A DNA stretch of 64,000 nt, from the NCBI GenBank assembly GCA_022821905.1, contig JAJECS010000015.1, positions 68,867-132,866 of the forward strand, in the 5' to 3' direction. Under the pieces are notes generated by a model. The model saw only the letters and a program-made list of their open reading frames with translations. It ran no database searches and was not told where the DNA came from. A program made the translations under genes and the position numbers. The DNA is from Chloroflexota bacterium (lineage in GTDB: Bacteria > Chloroflexota > UBA11872). This document shows, in pieces, positions 47,925 through 57,748 of this stretch. Each line of letters starts with the position of its first letter. Position 1 is the stretch's first letter.

Positions 47925-48770
47925 ATGACCACCGCCGTTGAAATCGTCGACTTGGAAAAGGCCTTCGACCCGTCGGGCCTCGTGGGTGAGCTGCGCCGCG
48001 TGGTCGGGCGGCCCACGACGCCGGTTGCCGCACTGCGCCGCGTCACGCTGCATGTGGCGCGCGGCGAGATCTACGGCGTCGTCGGCTCGAACGGCTCCGG
48101 CAAGTCCACGCTGGCCCGCATCGTGGCCACGCTGCTGACGCCCGACGCGGGACGCGCGCGCGTGTTCGGCCACGACGTGGAGCGCAAATCCGCGGAGATA
48201 CGGCGCATGCTGAATCGCGTCTCGGTCGACGCCTCGTTCTTCAAGAAGCTGAGCCCGCTGGAGAACCTCGTCTTCTCGGCGCGACTCTATGACCTGCCGC
48301 CGAGCACCGCAGAGCCCCGTGTACGGGAGATTCTGCAACGGCTGGGCATCAGCGGCGCCCCTCTCAACCGACCGGTCGAGCAGATGTCGCGCGGCATGCA
48401 GCAGAAGGTGGCGGTGGCGCGTGCGTTCCTGACCGCGCCGGTGCTGCTGGTCCTCGACGAGCCGACCACCGGGCTGGACCCGGCGTCGAAGCGCGACGTG
48501 CAGGCGTTCATCCAGGAGGTGCGCGACAGCCACGACGCCACGGTGCTGCTCATGTCGCACGACATGGACGAGATTGCCCGGCTGTGCGATCGCATGGCCG
48601 TGCTCGACGACGGACGAATCGTGGCCCAGGGAACGCCCGCGTCGCTGGCCGCGCCCGGCGAGACATTGGAAGACGCCTTCATTCGCCTGACGGGCCATGC
48701 CCTGGGCGACACCACGAATCGACGCACGGAGCGGGCCGAGCCCGCCGGCGTCGGGGAGACGAGACCATGA
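47925..48770 (+). CDS. ABC-2 type exporter ATP-binding protein
   Basis: ATPase of 281 residues. Walker A is 'VGSNGSGKST', the signature 'MSRGMQQKVAVARAFL', Walker B 'VLLVLDEPTTGLDP' and the switch His 'LLMSHDMDE'. 'LSPLENLVFSARLYDLP' and the C-terminal 'ETLEDAFIRLTGHAL' are typical of DrrA/NatA-like exporters. Its stop overlaps the permease ATG (ATGA at 48767-48770). Confidence 0.95.
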   Translation: MTTAVEIVDLEKAFDPSGLVGELRRVVGRPTTPVAALRRVTLHVARGEIYGVVGSNGSGKSTLARIVATLLTPDAGRARVFGHDVERKSAEIRRMLNRVSVDASFFKKLSPLENLVFSARLYDLPPSTAEPRVREILQRLGISGAPLNRPVEQMSRGMQQKVAVARAFLTAPVLLVLDEPTTGLDPASKRDVQAFIQEVRDSHDATVLLMSHDMDEIARLCDRMAVLDDGRIVAQGTPASLAAPGETLEDAFIRLTGHALGDTTNRRTERAEPAGVGETRP

Positions 48771-49591
48771 TTGCCGTCCGGCGCGAATGGCGCGCGTCCT
48801 ACGCATTCGTCGAGCTGAATTACCGCGCCCTTAAGCGCTACTGGGGCTGGGAACTGGTGTGGCTGGTGTTTGCCATCGTCAATGCGCTGACGGTGGCGTA
48901 CATCGCGCCCGGTGGACGCGAGGTCGCGGGCGAGGCCTTTGCCACCGACCGGCTGGTGCTCTTTCTGGTCATCGGAACCGTCGTGTGGGCCTATCTGCAG
49001 CAGGTGTTCGACTCCGTCGGCTTCATGATCGCCTGGCAGCGCTGGGAAGGGACCATCGAAAGCACCTTCATGGCGCCGGCCCGACGCCTGGCGATGGTGG
49101 CCGGCACCAGCGCGTTCGCGATTGCCTACGCCTTCGTCCGCGCTCTCCTGGTGCTGGGCGTCGTCTCGCTGTTCTTCGATCTCGATTTGCTGCAGGCCAA
49201 CTGGCTGACGGCGCTGGCCGTGATCTGCGTCGGCAGCGTGGGATTCCTTGGGCTGGCCGTCATGGTGGCCGCCCTGCCGCTGCTGTTCCTGGAGCGCGGC
49301 GAGCAGATGGTGATGATCTCGCTGGCGATGCTGTTGCTGGTGTCGGGCGTGTTCTACCCGATCGAGGTGCTGCCCGACTGGCTCGAGGCGGTGGGGCGTC
49401 TCTCGCCGGCCACCTACGTGCTGGAAGGCATGCGGGCCGCCGTGCTGGATGGCGCGTCGATCGGCGACGTGGCCGAGCTGTTCCCGCCGTTGGTCGTCAT
49501 TGCGGCCGTCGTGCTGCCACTCGGCGTCGTGGTTTTCCGCACCGCCGAGCGCTATGCCCTGCGCAGCGGACGCCTGAAGCGACACGGATGA
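48767..49591 (+). CDS. ABC-2 type exporter permease
   Basis: Membrane subunit of 274 residues with six predicted helices. The ABC-2 core is visible in 'WEGTIESTFMAPARRLAMVAGTSAFAIAYAF' and 'LLVSGVFYPIEVLPDWLEAVGRLSPATYVLEGMR'. It forms a homodimeric channel with the ATPase encoded upstream; drug, lipid or polysaccharide export are all possible. The ATG at 48767 is fixed by the overlap; longer frames upstream run inside the ATPase gene. Confidence 0.92.
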   Translation: MIAVRREWRASYAFVELNYRALKRYWGWELVWLVFAIVNALTVAYIAPGGREVAGEAFATDRLVLFLVIGTVVWAYLQQVFDSVGFMIAWQRWEGTIESTFMAPARRLAMVAGTSAFAIAYAFVRALLVLGVVSLFFDLDLLQANWLTALAVICVGSVGFLGLAVMVAALPLLFLERGEQMVMISLAMLLLVSGVFYPIEVLPDWLEAVGRLSPATYVLEGMRAAVLDGASIGDVAELFPPLVVIAAVVLPLGVVVFRTAERYALRSGRLKRHG

Positions 49592-49737
49592 TGCGTCAAA
49601 CATCGCCGACCGATGGCACGAGCCGCGCACGCGTCGCGGATGCCGCCAGACCAAAAGCGCCATGCGCAGCGTCGAATGCGCAACAATCAGCCGGCGCGCC
49701 CAGGCGGCGCGCGTTTATGTGGGAGCGCACATCAGGT

Positions 49738-50610
49738 ATGGATCCGGTACAGCTCGGGATTCCCAAGGGCAGTTTGCAGGACGCGACGATTGAGTTGCTC
49801 CGCCGCGCGGGCTGGAGCGTCTCGGTGTCGTCGCGCAACTACGTACCGGGCATCGACGACGACCATGTGCGCTGCAAGCTGGTCCGGGCCCAGGAGATTT
49901 CCCGCTACGTCGAGGATGGCAGCCTCGACGCAGGCATCACCGGTCTCGATTGGACCCTCGAGAACGCCTCCGACGTGCAAGTCGTCGCGGACCTGGTCTA
50001 CTCCAAGGCCAGCTTCCAGCCGACCCGCTGGGTGCTGGCGGTCCCCAATGACTCGCCGGCGCAGTGCGCGGAGGACCTGCAGGGCGCCAAGATCGCCACG
50101 GAGCTGGTGAACTTCTCCACCAAGTACTTCAGCGACCGCGGGATCGACGTCTCCGTGGAATTCTCCTGGGGCGCCACGGAGCTCAAGGCGGCCGAGGGCC
50201 TGGCCGACGCCATCGTCGAGGTCACCGAAACCGAGACCACCATTCGGGCGCACGGACTGCGCGTCATCGAGACGCTCACCACCTCGAATCCGCAGTTGAT
50301 CGCCAACCACACCGCCTACGCCGACCCGGCCAAGCAGAGCAAGATCGATCAGATTGCGCTGTTGCTCAAGGGCGCGCTGGAAGCGGAGTCTCGGGTGGGC
50401 CTCAAGATGAACGTGCCGCGGGCGCGGGTGGAGGACATCGTCGAGGTGCTGCCGAGCATCACCGCGCCGACGGTGGCCAATCTCTTCGGCACCGACTGGC
50501 TGTCCATCGAGATCGTCGTGTCGGAGCACGAGGTGCGGGAGCTGATTCCGGAGCTTCGCGCCAAGGGCGCCGAGGGCATCATCGAGTACCCGCTCAACAA
50601 GATCGTCTGA
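49738..50610 (+). CDS. hisG: ATP phosphoribosyltransferase, long form
   Basis: First step of histidine synthesis: ATP plus PRPP to phosphoribosyl-ATP. It has 290 residues, the long form with its own C-terminal ACT-like regulatory domain (about 215-290, 'VGLKMNVPRARVEDIVEVLPSITAPTVANL'), so no HisZ is required. 'LGIPKGSLQDATIELLRRAGW' is the N-terminal signature and 'DAIVEVTETETTIRAHGL' lies near the PRPP site. No other his gene is adjacent. ATG at 49717 would add seven residues. Its stop abuts the convergent MBL gene. Confidence 0.94.
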   Translation: MDPVQLGIPKGSLQDATIELLRRAGWSVSVSSRNYVPGIDDDHVRCKLVRAQEISRYVEDGSLDAGITGLDWTLENASDVQVVADLVYSKASFQPTRWVLAVPNDSPAQCAEDLQGAKIATELVNFSTKYFSDRGIDVSVEFSWGATELKAAEGLADAIVEVTETETTIRAHGLRVIETLTTSNPQLIANHTAYADPAKQSKIDQIALLLKGALEAESRVGLKMNVPRARVEDIVEVLPSITAPTVANLFGTDWLSIEIVVSEHEVRELIPELRAKGAEGIIEYPLNKIV

Positions 50611-51321
50611 TCAGCGGCGCTCGAGTCGACGAGCCAACGCCGTCAGAGCCTCGGGATCGGTGCAGGGACTGTAGTGCCCCGGCAGCACCACGCGCGCGCC
50701 GCTCGCCGCCAGGCGACGGGCGGACGCGCGCTGCTCGGCGAGGCTGGTCGCCAGCCAGGGCACGTTTTGGTAAAGGCGTCCCCGGCTGTAGATGACGGCG
50801 TCGCCCGCCACGAGGACGTAACCGCGCTGGAGCGCCATGCTGCCGGGCGTGTGCCCCGGCGTGTGCAGCACCTGCCAATCGTCGATCATGTCGCCTTCCC
50901 GTACCGGTGAGACGTCGACGGGCGGCTTCCAGCGCATGATCCAGGGGATGAGCGGCCAGTAGAGCACGGAGCGAAGGCGGGGACAGGCCTCGGGCGCCGC
51001 CAGATACGGCACGTCGGCCTCGTGAATCAGGACCGGAGCTCCCGTGCGCCGGTGGAGCTCCGCCGCGCTGCCGCTGTGGTCCATATCGAAGTGGGTCAGC
51101 ACGATGCGGTCGATGCCCGACGGCTCGATGCCAATCTCGCGCACGGCGCGCAGGATCGGGCCCGCCCGTCCCGGCATCCCGGTGTCGACCAGCAGCGTCG
51201 CGGCCCCTGTCAGCAGATAGCACCACGAGCTGAGAAAGCGGTCGACGGCGTAGCAGCCGGGCGCCAATTCGAATGGCGGTTGGCGCTTTCCCATGCCCCG
51301 CCAGTCAGGCCAGGCGGCCAA
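50611..51321 (-). CDS. MBL-fold metallo-hydrolase
   Basis: Metallo-beta-lactamase-fold hydrolase of 236 residues. The metal motif is 'THFDMDHSG', where the second His of HxHxDH is Asp, a variant seen in many family members. 'HTPGHTPGSMAL', 'VLVAGDAV' and 'VLPGHYSP' complete the site. Substrate unknown (glyoxalase II-like or lactonase-like). A second ATG at 51294 is possible. Six bases after the flavin reductase gene. Confidence 0.88.
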   Translation of the reverse strand: MAAWPDWRGMGKRQPPFELAPGCYAVDRFLSSWCYLLTGAATLLVDTGMPGRAGPILRAVREIGIEPSGIDRIVLTHFDMDHSGSAAELHRRTGAPVLIHEADVPYLAAPEACPRLRSVLYWPLIPWIMRWKPPVDVSPVREGDMIDDWQVLHTPGHTPGSMALQRGYVLVAGDAVIYSRGRLYQNVPWLATSLAEQRASARRLAASGARVVLPGHYSPCTDPEALTALARRLERR

Positions 51322-51327
51322 TTGAAA

Positions 51328-51807
51328 CTACCCTCCGTAGCTCATCCCCGTGGCGGACAGGAGCTGCGGCTCGCCGCCGCGTTCGGATCCCCCGACCACC
51401 TCGCCGAAGTAGACCACGTGATCGCCGGGCTGGCTGCTGCCCACCACGCGGCACTCGAACCAGGCCACGGCCGAGTCGAGGACCGGCGTCCCCGTGTCGT
51501 AGCTCGTCACCGGCTCGCCCTCCAGCCGGCCCTCGCCGCTGGTGGACTTCGCCGTGAACTTGAGCGAAAGGTCCTTGGACCCGTCCGGCAGGATTGAAAT
51601 CGAGAACACCCCAGTCTCGTCAATGTTGCGCCGGGTGTGCGCGCCGTCCTGTATGCCCACCGCGACGACGCGCGGATCGAAAGACACCTGGGTCAGCCAG
51701 TTCGCCGTCATGCCGTTCGGCTCACCGTCCGCCGACTTCGTGCCGACCACCACCAGGCCGTAGACAAGAGCATTGAGCGCGTCGGATACCGGGTCGCTGT
51801 CAGACAT
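51328..51807 (-). CDS. Flavin reductase domain protein
   Basis: FMN-binding split-barrel protein of 159 residues. 'ALNALVYGLVVVGTKSADGEPNGMTANWLTQVSFDPRVVAVGI' is the flavin-site core, followed by 'TRRNIDETGVFSISIL' and 'VAWFECRV'. It probably supplies reduced flavin to a monooxygenase or acts as an oxidoreductase. ATG at 51807 gives the family start; ATG at 51819 is almost equivalent. Confidence 0.88.
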   Translation of the reverse strand: MSDSDPVSDALNALVYGLVVVGTKSADGEPNGMTANWLTQVSFDPRVVAVGIQDGAHTRRNIDETGVFSISILPDGSKDLSLKFTAKSTSGEGRLEGEPVTSYDTGTPVLDSAVAWFECRVVGSSQPGDHVVYFGEVVGGSERGGEPQLLSATGMSYGG

Positions 51808-51954
51808 GAGAGATCCCATCTGGGTGCAAAGGCCGTAGCTCCATGCAATTATCCGCGCCCCGCCGTGCCCACGGCAACGCCGCGGGAATCGCAATGAACG
51901 GCCCCGGCTACGCTACGATGCCTCGCCGCCTCGACCAGCCACCTGGGAGCCCAC

Positions 51955-52857
51955 GTGTCACGCGTCAATCGTTGCATCGAACTTCTGGAGCAGGGACAGC
52001 CCGTCTACTACGACCGGGTGGACCCGCTCGACCTCAGCTATGACCTGGGCCGCGAGTTGAGCGGCACCTGGGCCGACTACCTGCGGATCGAGTTCGAGCA
52101 CCAGGGATTGGACGCGGTCGCGCTGTCACGCTTCATGCGCGGCATGGTCGATGCCGGTCCGACGCGCAGCGGCCACCGCACACCCACGGTGATGTGCACC
52201 CTGCCGGCCACCGGCATGAGCGCCGACGAGGTCCGGATCAACGCCTGGCAAATCCGCCACATTCTTTCAGCCGGCGTCCATGGGTTGTATCTGGCCCACG
52301 TGCGCGATCCCGAAGCCGTACGGGCGTTCGTCGAGGCCTGCCGCTTTCCGCATCAGACCGTGGGCATGGGCGACGATCTGGGCATTGGCACCCGCGGGCA
52401 CGGCGCCGAGGGGTATCCGTCCGACATTTGGGGGCTGGACGTTGCCGACTACGTGCGCGTTGCCGACCCCTGGCCGCTCAATCCGGCGGGCGAGCTGGCG
52501 CTCGGCATCAAGGTCGAGGACCGCTTCGGCCTGCCGCACGCCGACGCCTGCATGGCCGTGCCGGGCGTGGCATTCGGCGAATGGGGTCCGGGCGACATGG
52601 GTCTGTTCTTCGGCCATCCCGAATGGAAGAACGCCCCCTACAGTCCGCAGATGGAGGCCGCCTGGCGGCAGGTGAAGGCGGCCTGCGACCGTGCGGGCAT
52701 CCGCTTCCTCTGCGCCTGGGACGATCCGGCGCTCACGCCGGAGCAGCGCGCGGACCTGCTGATCAACGAGATCGGCGCCAAGCTCATCGCGGCGGGTGAC
52801 GGCCCGATCCTGGCCGCCGCCGGCCGGGCGCTCACCGGGCGCACGATGCCGGTGTAG
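51955..52857 (+). CDS. HpcH/HpaI aldolase-like protein
   Basis: Protein of 300 residues resembling class II aldolases of 2-keto acids. 'ALGIKVEDRFGLPHADACMAVPGVAFGEWGPGDMGLFFG' contains the metal Glu and the conserved 'G.GDM' loop, and 'DYLRIEFEHQGLDAVALSRFMRGM' the early catalytic region. The N-terminal 'FDYYDR' region is less typical than in HpaI. The substrate is unknown. GTG start at 51955. Confidence 0.82.
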   Translation: MSRVNRCIELLEQGQPVYYDRVDPLDLSYDLGRELSGTWADYLRIEFEHQGLDAVALSRFMRGMVDAGPTRSGHRTPTVMCTLPATGMSADEVRINAWQIRHILSAGVHGLYLAHVRDPEAVRAFVEACRFPHQTVGMGDDLGIGTRGHGAEGYPSDIWGLDVADYVRVADPWPLNPAGELALGIKVEDRFGLPHADACMAVPGVAFGEWGPGDMGLFFGHPEWKNAPYSPQMEAAWRQVKAACDRAGIRFLCAWDDPALTPEQRADLLINEIGAKLIAAGDGPILAAAGRALTGRTMPV

Positions 52858-52888
52858 CCGCGCGATCGAGGCGGCGCTGACGCCCTAG

Positions 52889-53959
52889 CTATTTGCGGTG
52901 GGGCAATAGCTTCAGACACACCGGCGCGGGCACGGCGGCTTCGTGGCCCGTGTACTCAAGCTCTCCTGAAGCCTCGTCAATCCAAAACGTGACGATGTTG
53001 CCGGAATTCTGGTTGGCGGCGAGCAGCAACCGCCCGTCGGGCGTGATGAGGAAGTTCCGTGGAATCTTGCCGCGGGTCGATGTCTGCCCACGCGGCGTGA
53101 GCCGTCCCGTCTCGGACTCGACCGCGAAGGTCGCCAGCGAGTCGTGCCCCCGGTTCGAGGCGTACACGAAGCGACCGTCCGGCGACACGTGGATGTCGGC
53201 GCAGGTGTTGTCGCCGTCCCACCCCGCGGGAAGCGTCGAGACCCGCTGCTTGACCGCCAGCGCCCCGGTTGCCGCGTCGTAGTCGTACGCGGAGACCGTC
53301 GAGCTCAGCTCGTTCACCGCGTAGGCGTGGGCGGAATCCGGATGAAACGTGAAGTGGCGCGGCCCGTCGCCCGGCTCGGCGCGCACCTTCAAGTCCGATT
53401 GCTCGATCAGCCGACCGGTCGCGTGATCGATGCGATAGACCACGATGGCGTCCATGCCTAGGTCGCAGGCGTAGACCAGCGTGTTGGCGCGGTCGATCAT
53501 CACGCAATGCGCGTGGGCCTGCCGCTGCCGCTCCGGATTGATCGACGAGCCGTGATGCTGGACGAAATCGGTTCGCGCTCCCAGGGACCCATCGTCCCGG
53601 ATCGGCAGGAGGCACACGCTGCCGCCGAAGTAGTTCGCCGCGACGACGTACGAATCCGTTTGATCGACCTGCACGTGACAGGGCCCCGCGCCGCCGGTGC
53701 GTGCCGTGTTGAGCAGCGTGAGCGAGCCGCGCCGATCGATGGCGTAGGCGGTGAGTTCGCCATCGCCGGAAGTCTGCTCACAGGCGGCATACAGGTGCTC
53801 ACCGGGTGGGTCGATGGCAAGGAACGTCGGATTCTCGATGCCCGGTTGCACGTCCACGCACTCGAGGGCGCCGGTCGCGATGTTCAGGCGACAGGTGTAG
53901 ATGCCCTCGGCGCCCAGATCGGTATAGGTGCCGACCAACAGGGTGCGCTCGTCGCTCAC
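52889..53959 (-). CDS. Lactonase family beta-propeller (6-phosphogluconolactonase YbhE-like)
   Basis: Seven-bladed propeller of 356 residues. 'LLVGTYTDLGAEGIYTCRLNIATGALE' is the start of blade one, and repeats such as 'NPTFLAIDPPGEHLYAACE', 'GPRHFTFHPDSAHAYAVNE' and 'HVSPDGRFVYASNRGHDSLATF' mark the others. Members hydrolyse 6-phosphogluconolactone or carboxymuconolactone. GTG at 53959 behind GAGAGGT is chosen. ATG at 54040 would add 27 residues that are not part of the fold. Convergent with the aldolase gene. Confidence 0.87.
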   Translation of the reverse strand: MSDERTLLVGTYTDLGAEGIYTCRLNIATGALECVDVQPGIENPTFLAIDPPGEHLYAACEQTSGDGELTAYAIDRRGSLTLLNTARTGGAGPCHVQVDQTDSYVVAANYFGGSVCLLPIRDDGSLGARTDFVQHHGSSINPERQRQAHAHCVMIDRANTLVYACDLGMDAIVVYRIDHATGRLIEQSDLKVRAEPGDGPRHFTFHPDSAHAYAVNELSSTVSAYDYDAATGALAVKQRVSTLPAGWDGDNTCADIHVSPDGRFVYASNRGHDSLATFAVESETGRLTPRGQTSTRGKIPRNFLITPDGRLLLAANQNSGNIVTFWIDEASGELEYTGHEAAVPAPVCLKLLPHRK

Positions 53960-54145
53960 GTTCGGACCTCTCGCCGTGCTGGCCAATCCGACAGCCTGGC
54001 CGACCATAGCACCAGGTTTGTATTCGTCCGCCTGGTTCATCGCCTCCTCGAAGGTCCCGCTTTCGTCAAGCCGGACGCCTGGCGGACGCCGGCGGGGCTC
54101 GGCCGAGGCAGAATGCGGTCTGGGTTGAGATTTGGACCGCCGCCA

Positions 54146-55342
54146 ATGCATGTGCACCACCGCGAGTCCCACGGCTCGTCGCCGAGGGGGCGAACCGTGG
54201 TGCGTGCCGGCAAGCTCTTCGACGGCGTGAACCGGACGCTCGTCGACGACGCCGCAGTGGTGGTTGCGGACGGCCAGGTGGCCGCCGCCGGATCGGCAGC
54301 CGACATCGCCATCGACCCCGGCGACGCGGTGATCGATCTCCGGCCCTGCACGGTGCTGCCGGGACTGATCGACGCCCACGTCCATCTCATGGGTCAGAAT
54401 CCCGTGCATGCGCATCCCGGCCCCATCGAGTACCGCGCCATTCGGTCGGCGGCGCAAGCCGAGGCGCTGCTCGAAGCCGGATTCACCACGCTGCGCGACC
54501 TCGGCTCGCAAACCTCAGTCGCCCTCAAGCGAGCCATCGACGACGGCGCGGTGCCGGGGCCGCGAATGATTGCCGCCGGCTATGCCATCGCCCGCACCGG
54601 CGGGCCGTGGTTCGGCATGGAGCCCTCCTGGCGCTGGGTGCGGCCCGCGGACGGCGTCGACGCCTGCCGCCAGGCCGTGCATCGGTGCATTCGGGAAGGA
54701 TCCAGCGTCATCAAGATCGGAACCTCCACCGGGCGCGGCGACGCGGCGTGGGGCGAGATCCCGACCTACACCGTGGCCGAGGTGCAAGCGGTGGTGGAGG
54801 AGGCCCATGCGTGGGGCCTGCGCGTGGCGGCGCACGCCATGGGCAACGAGGGCGTCCGCCGGGCGGTGCTCGGCGGCGTCGACACCGTCGAGCACGGCTA
54901 CAACATCACCGACGACACCCTGGGCCTGATCATCGAGCGCGGCGTGTATCTCGTTCCAACCCTACGCGCGCGGGCGTTTTCCACCAGCGAGGACGGGCGG
55001 CGGACCTACGCCGACCAGGTTCGGTCGCTGCGGCGGGCCTATTCGGCCGGCGCGCGGCTGGCGCTCGGAACCGATACGACGGGCGGCGCCGAGATGCCGC
55101 ATGGCCACGAGACCGCCGTCGAGTTCAGACTCATGGCCGAGACCATGGAGCCCATCGACGCGCTGCTATCGGGCACCCGGGTGGCGGCGCAGGCGCTTGG
55201 CCTGCATCCGCACGTGGGCAACCTGCAGCCGGGAGCCGCCGCCGACCTGGTCGCCGTGCGCGACAACCCGCTGCGTGACCTTGACACCCTGCAACGGGTC
55301 GAATTCGTCATGCAGGGCGGCCGGGTGATCGTGGCGCCCTGA
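54146..55342 (+). CDS. Amidohydrolase (imidazolonepropionase-like)
   Basis: Metal-dependent amidohydrolase of 398 residues. 'VLPGLIDAHVHLMGQN' has the first two metal His, 'SSVIKIGTSTG' the Lys position, 'VAAHAMG' and 'VEHGYNI' the next His, and 'LALGTDTTGGAEMPHG' the catalytic Asp. The C-terminal 'GNLQPGAAADLVAVRDNPLRDL' is the typical closing strand. It belongs to the prolidase/organophosphate-hydrolase-like branch acting on amides or dipeptides. Divergent from the lactonase gene. Confidence 0.9.
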   Translation: MHVHHRESHGSSPRGRTVVRAGKLFDGVNRTLVDDAAVVVADGQVAAAGSAADIAIDPGDAVIDLRPCTVLPGLIDAHVHLMGQNPVHAHPGPIEYRAIRSAAQAEALLEAGFTTLRDLGSQTSVALKRAIDDGAVPGPRMIAAGYAIARTGGPWFGMEPSWRWVRPADGVDACRQAVHRCIREGSSVIKIGTSTGRGDAAWGEIPTYTVAEVQAVVEEAHAWGLRVAAHAMGNEGVRRAVLGGVDTVEHGYNITDDTLGLIIERGVYLVPTLRARAFSTSEDGRRTYADQVRSLRRAYSAGARLALGTDTTGGAEMPHGHETAVEFRLMAETMEPIDALLSGTRVAAQALGLHPHVGNLQPGAAADLVAVRDNPLRDLDTLQRVEFVMQGGRVIVAP

Positions 55343-55371
55343 CCCGCGTGCTGCCGGTTCGAACCTCGGCC

Positions 55372-56456
55372 TTACTCCGTGCTCGAACTCCGGACGGCGT
55401 CGGTGATGGCCTCGTGCATTTCGCCGCTGAGCTGCGGAAGCGCCGTTCCGCGCCGGTCGAAGTCTTCCGCGACATGGCACGCCACGAAGTGACCGTCGCC
55501 GAAGTCGCGGAGGGGCGGTTCCTCGTTGAAGCACACATCCTGGGCGACGGCGCAGCGCGTATTGAACCGACACCCCTGGGGCGGGTTTGTCGGGCTCGGC
55601 AGCTCGCCGGGAATAATCAGCCGTTCCCGCTGCTCGGACGGATCGGGAACCGGAATCGCATCCATGAGCGCGCGGGTATAGGGATGAATGGCGTTGCTGA
55701 AGAGCTCCGGCGTATCGGCCTGTTCCACGATCTTGCCCAGATACATCACGGCCACGCGGTCGCAGACGTACCGCACGACCGCCAAGTTGTGGGCGATGAA
55801 CAGGTAGGTGAGGCCAAACTCACCCTGCAGATCGCGCAGCAGGTTCAGAATCTGCGATTGAATCGAAACGTCGAGCGCCGAGACCGGCTCGTCGCACACG
55901 AGGAATTGCGGGCGCAGCACCAGCGCACGCGCGATGCCGATACGTTGGCGCTGGCCGCCGGAGAACTCGTGCGGATACCGCTGCGCATAGTGGCTGCTGA
56001 TGCCGACGATATCCATGATCTCGCGGATTTGATCGTTGCGTTCCTCGGGTGTGCCGATTCCGTGGACCTCAAGACCCTCGCCGATGATGCCGCCCACGGT
56101 GATACGTGGATCCAGCGAACCATAAGGGTCCTGGAAGATGATCTGCATGTTGCGGGCGAGCACCTTGCGGTCGAGCTTCGACACATCCTCGCCGCCGAAG
56201 TAGATCTCGCCGCTCGTGGGCGGATAGATGCGCAGGATGGTGCGACCCACGGTGGTCTTGCCGCACCCGCTCTCGCCTACAAGGCCGAATGTCTCGCCGC
56301 GCTTGATGTCAAAGGAGACTTCGTCGGCGGCGTGCACGTGGCCAATGGTGCGCAGGAGGATGCCGCCGCGCACCGGAAAGTGCTTGGTGAGATTCTGGAC
56401 AGAGACGAGGACGTCGTCGGACACACCGTTGCCCGAGGCGGAAGCTTCAGTAGCCA

Positions 56457-56457
<1 letters not shown>
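55372..56457 (-). CDS. Oligopeptide/dipeptide ABC transporter ATP-binding protein (OppF/DppF type)
   Basis: ATPase of 361 residues. Walker A '[18 protein letters not shown]', signature '[15 protein letters not shown]', Walker B '[14 protein letters not shown]'. The C-terminal oligo_HPY extension has '[16 protein letters not shown]' and a Cys set ('[16 protein letters not shown]') that may bind an Fe-S cluster. Its ATG overlaps the stop of the OppD-type gene by one base (TGATG). Convergent with the amidohydrolase gene. Confidence 0.94.
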
Positions 56458-57548
<1,091 letters not shown>

Positions 57549-57748
57549 GGCCGTTGCGGCGAGCGCTCTGCGCCGCCAATCCGAGTCCGTGGGTCGCTCC
57601 GACGATGCACTGCAGACATTGGTTGAACCGTTACTCCGTAGGTTGAGGTCCGGTGCCTACCCGTGGGCGGCTCGCGCAGGCTTCACGGAGACTGTACAGC
57701 CGCGGGACGAGTTTAGGCGCGAGCGCTGGAAAGCGTCAACGTGCCAAC